Shown here one piece after another: positions 12,883 to 13,844 of a DNA stretch of 13,844 bases (positions are counted from its first letter, which is position 1; the number at the start of each line of letters is the position of its first letter). A program made the position numbers and the translations under genes. The notes beneath the pieces were generated by a model. It did not search any database. It was not told where the DNA came from and was given only the letters and a program-made list of their open reading frames with translations. This DNA comes from an uncultured Chitinophagaceae bacterium (GTDB lineage Bacteria > Bacteroidota > Bacteroidia > Chitinophagales > Chitinophagaceae). The stretch lies in the NCBI GenBank assembly GCA_937996595.1, contig CALKVC010000060.1, positions 1 to 13,844 on the forward strand, written 5' to 3'.

Positions 12883-13844
12883 ATGCTATTCAAAAAGTTA
12901 CTGATAAATATATTTTTGGGAAGTTGTTTTATTTTCCCGGCTGTTTCTTTTTCCCAGAATATTGAAAAGATATATATGCCGAATATAAAGACTGTACAGT
13001 TATTCGCTTATGGGAACCAGCAGGGTTTACCGGTTTACACGCTTAACAGTTCCGACAGGATTGAACTTGATTTTGATGATATGGAAGGCAGTGTGAAGAG
13101 CTATTACTACACATTCGTTTTATGCGATTATAACTGGGCTCCGGTTAACCTCAGCGCTTTTGATTATATCAAAGGTTTTACACAGAACAGGATCAGTACA
13201 TACAGGTATTCATCCATTGCACTTACCAGGTATACACATTACCAGGCAATATTGCCCGACCGTAATTCGGTTCCAACAAAGTCAGGCAATTACCTGTTAA
13301 AAGTTTTCCTGGACGGGGATACCAGCAAGCTGGCTTTTACCAGGCAGATGCTGGTGCTGGAATCAAAGGCTGCTGTAACCGGTGAAGTGGTGCAGCCGTT
13401 TTCAGCACAGTTATTCAGTACGCACCAAAAACTCCGTATGTCTGTAAATATTGCCGGTATAAACAGTTTCAGTGCAGCACAGCAGGTAAAAGTGGTTATC
13501 CTTCAGAATAACCGCTGGGATAATGCACAGAAAGGCATTCCGCCAACATTTGTACGGGGTAATGTACTTGAGTATAATTCAGAGAACATTGCCATATTCC
13601 CAGCAGGTAAAGAATGGCGCTGGCTCGACCTGAGGAGTTTTCGCCTGCAGACTGACCGGGTAGAAAATGCCACTTACCATAAAGATGCCACAGACATTTA
13701 TGTAAAAACAGATATAGACAGAAACGGGCAACGATACCTGTATTTCCCGGATTATAACGGCATGTATAAAATAGTGAGTTATGAAAGCATCAACCCGTTC
13801 TGGCAGGGTGATTATGCGACAGTTCATTTTTCTTTTGCAACAGC
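12883..13844 (+). CDS. Type IX secretion plug-family protein (DUF5103), partial at window end
   Basis: The frame opens with ATG at 12883 and stays open to the last base (320 codons plus two bases), so the C-terminus is outside the window. A signal peptide (LFKKLLINIFLGSCFIFP, then AVSFS) is likely cut before Gln25. The mature part begins IEKIYMPNIKTVQLF and carries the DUF5103 pattern: a beta-rich N-terminal domain with YYYTFVLCDYNW (about 70-81), RNSVPTKSGNYLLKVF (about 128-143) and a later domain with EWRWLDLRSFRLQTDRVE (about 244-261) and YLYFPDYNGMY (about 286-296). DUF5103 includes the Plug protein that closes the unoccupied SprA translocon pore of the type IX secretion system at the outer membrane. 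The family assignment is good; the specific Plug role is inferred by family. The organism would therefore use type IX secretion and possibly gliding. Confidence 0.88.
   Translation, partial: MLFKKLLINIFLGSCFIFPAVSFSQNIEKIYMPNIKTVQLFAYGNQQGLPVYTLNSSDRIELDFDDMEGSVKSYYYTFVLCDYNWAPVNLSAFDYIKGFTQNRISTYRYSSIALTRYTHYQAILPDRNSVPTKSGNYLLKVFLDGDTSKLAFTRQMLVLESKAAVTGEVVQPFSAQLFSTHQKLRMSVNIAGINSFSAAQQVKVVILQNNRWDNAQKGIPPTFVRGNVLEYNSENIAIFPAGKEWRWLDLRSFRLQTDRVENATYHKDATDIYVKTDIDRNGQRYLYFPDYNGMYKIVSYESINPFWQGDYATVHFSFAT

Noticed and set aside
1..13844. Search by eye for tRNA genes, CRISPR repeats, riboswitches, complete insertion sequences and toxin-antitoxin pairs.
   Set aside because: Nothing convincing was seen; nearly all sequence is accounted for by protein-coding genes and gaps of 120 bases or less.

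Overview
The window looks like a piece of chromosome from a member of the Bacteroidota, most likely a Chitinophagaceae-type organism. The evidence is a type IX secretion plug-family protein (DUF5103) at the right edge, a lipoprotein-type BamA/TamA homologue (TamL type), a DUF5362 membrane protein, mostly absent Shine-Dalgarno sequences, TAnnTTTG-like promoter boxes and several TTG start codons. Base composition and codon use look even across the window apart from the first 60 bases, which are very AT-rich. I see no tRNA, rRNA, CRISPR array, complete insertion sequence or phage gene, and no gene-free stretch longer than about 120 bases.

Layout. (1) 1-549: the C-terminal third of a prolyl-tRNA synthetase, cut off by in-frame stop codons at 52-54 and 58-60 and followed by a long inverted repeat. 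(2) 670-1128: a small three-helix DUF5362 membrane protein. (3) 1191-7519: the centrepiece, a six-gene membrane/AAA+ cluster. An RDD membrane protein (minus strand) diverges from a tightly packed plus-strand operon of SpoIIM-like, DUF4129, DUF4350, MoxR ATPase and DUF58/vWA-like genes. (4) 7540-8307: truB, 20 bases behind the DUF58 gene and probably on the same transcript. (5) 8351-10801 (minus) and 10816-11562 (plus): the TamL-like outer-membrane lipoprotein diverging from a SpoU/TrmH-family RNA methyltransferase, with only 14 bases between their start codons. (6) 11605-12834 (minus) and 12883-window end (plus): a LolC/LolE-type FtsX permease diverging from the type IX plug-family gene, which runs off the edge.

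How the genes may work together. In the cluster, RDD, SpoIIM-like, DUF4129 and DUF4350 supply inner-membrane and periplasmic parts. MoxR is the cytosolic ATPase, and the DUF58 protein is the membrane-anchored vWA-type partner normally paired with MoxR. The families and the association are known, also in actinobacteria, but as far as I know no biochemical job has been assigned to the set. It is therefore the best candidate here for an under-described system. The right third groups outer-membrane and envelope biogenesis functions (TamL, Lol-type permease, type IX plug) around an RNA methyltransferase. Intergenic regions between divergent genes are very short, so promoters probably lie partly inside neighbouring coding sequence.
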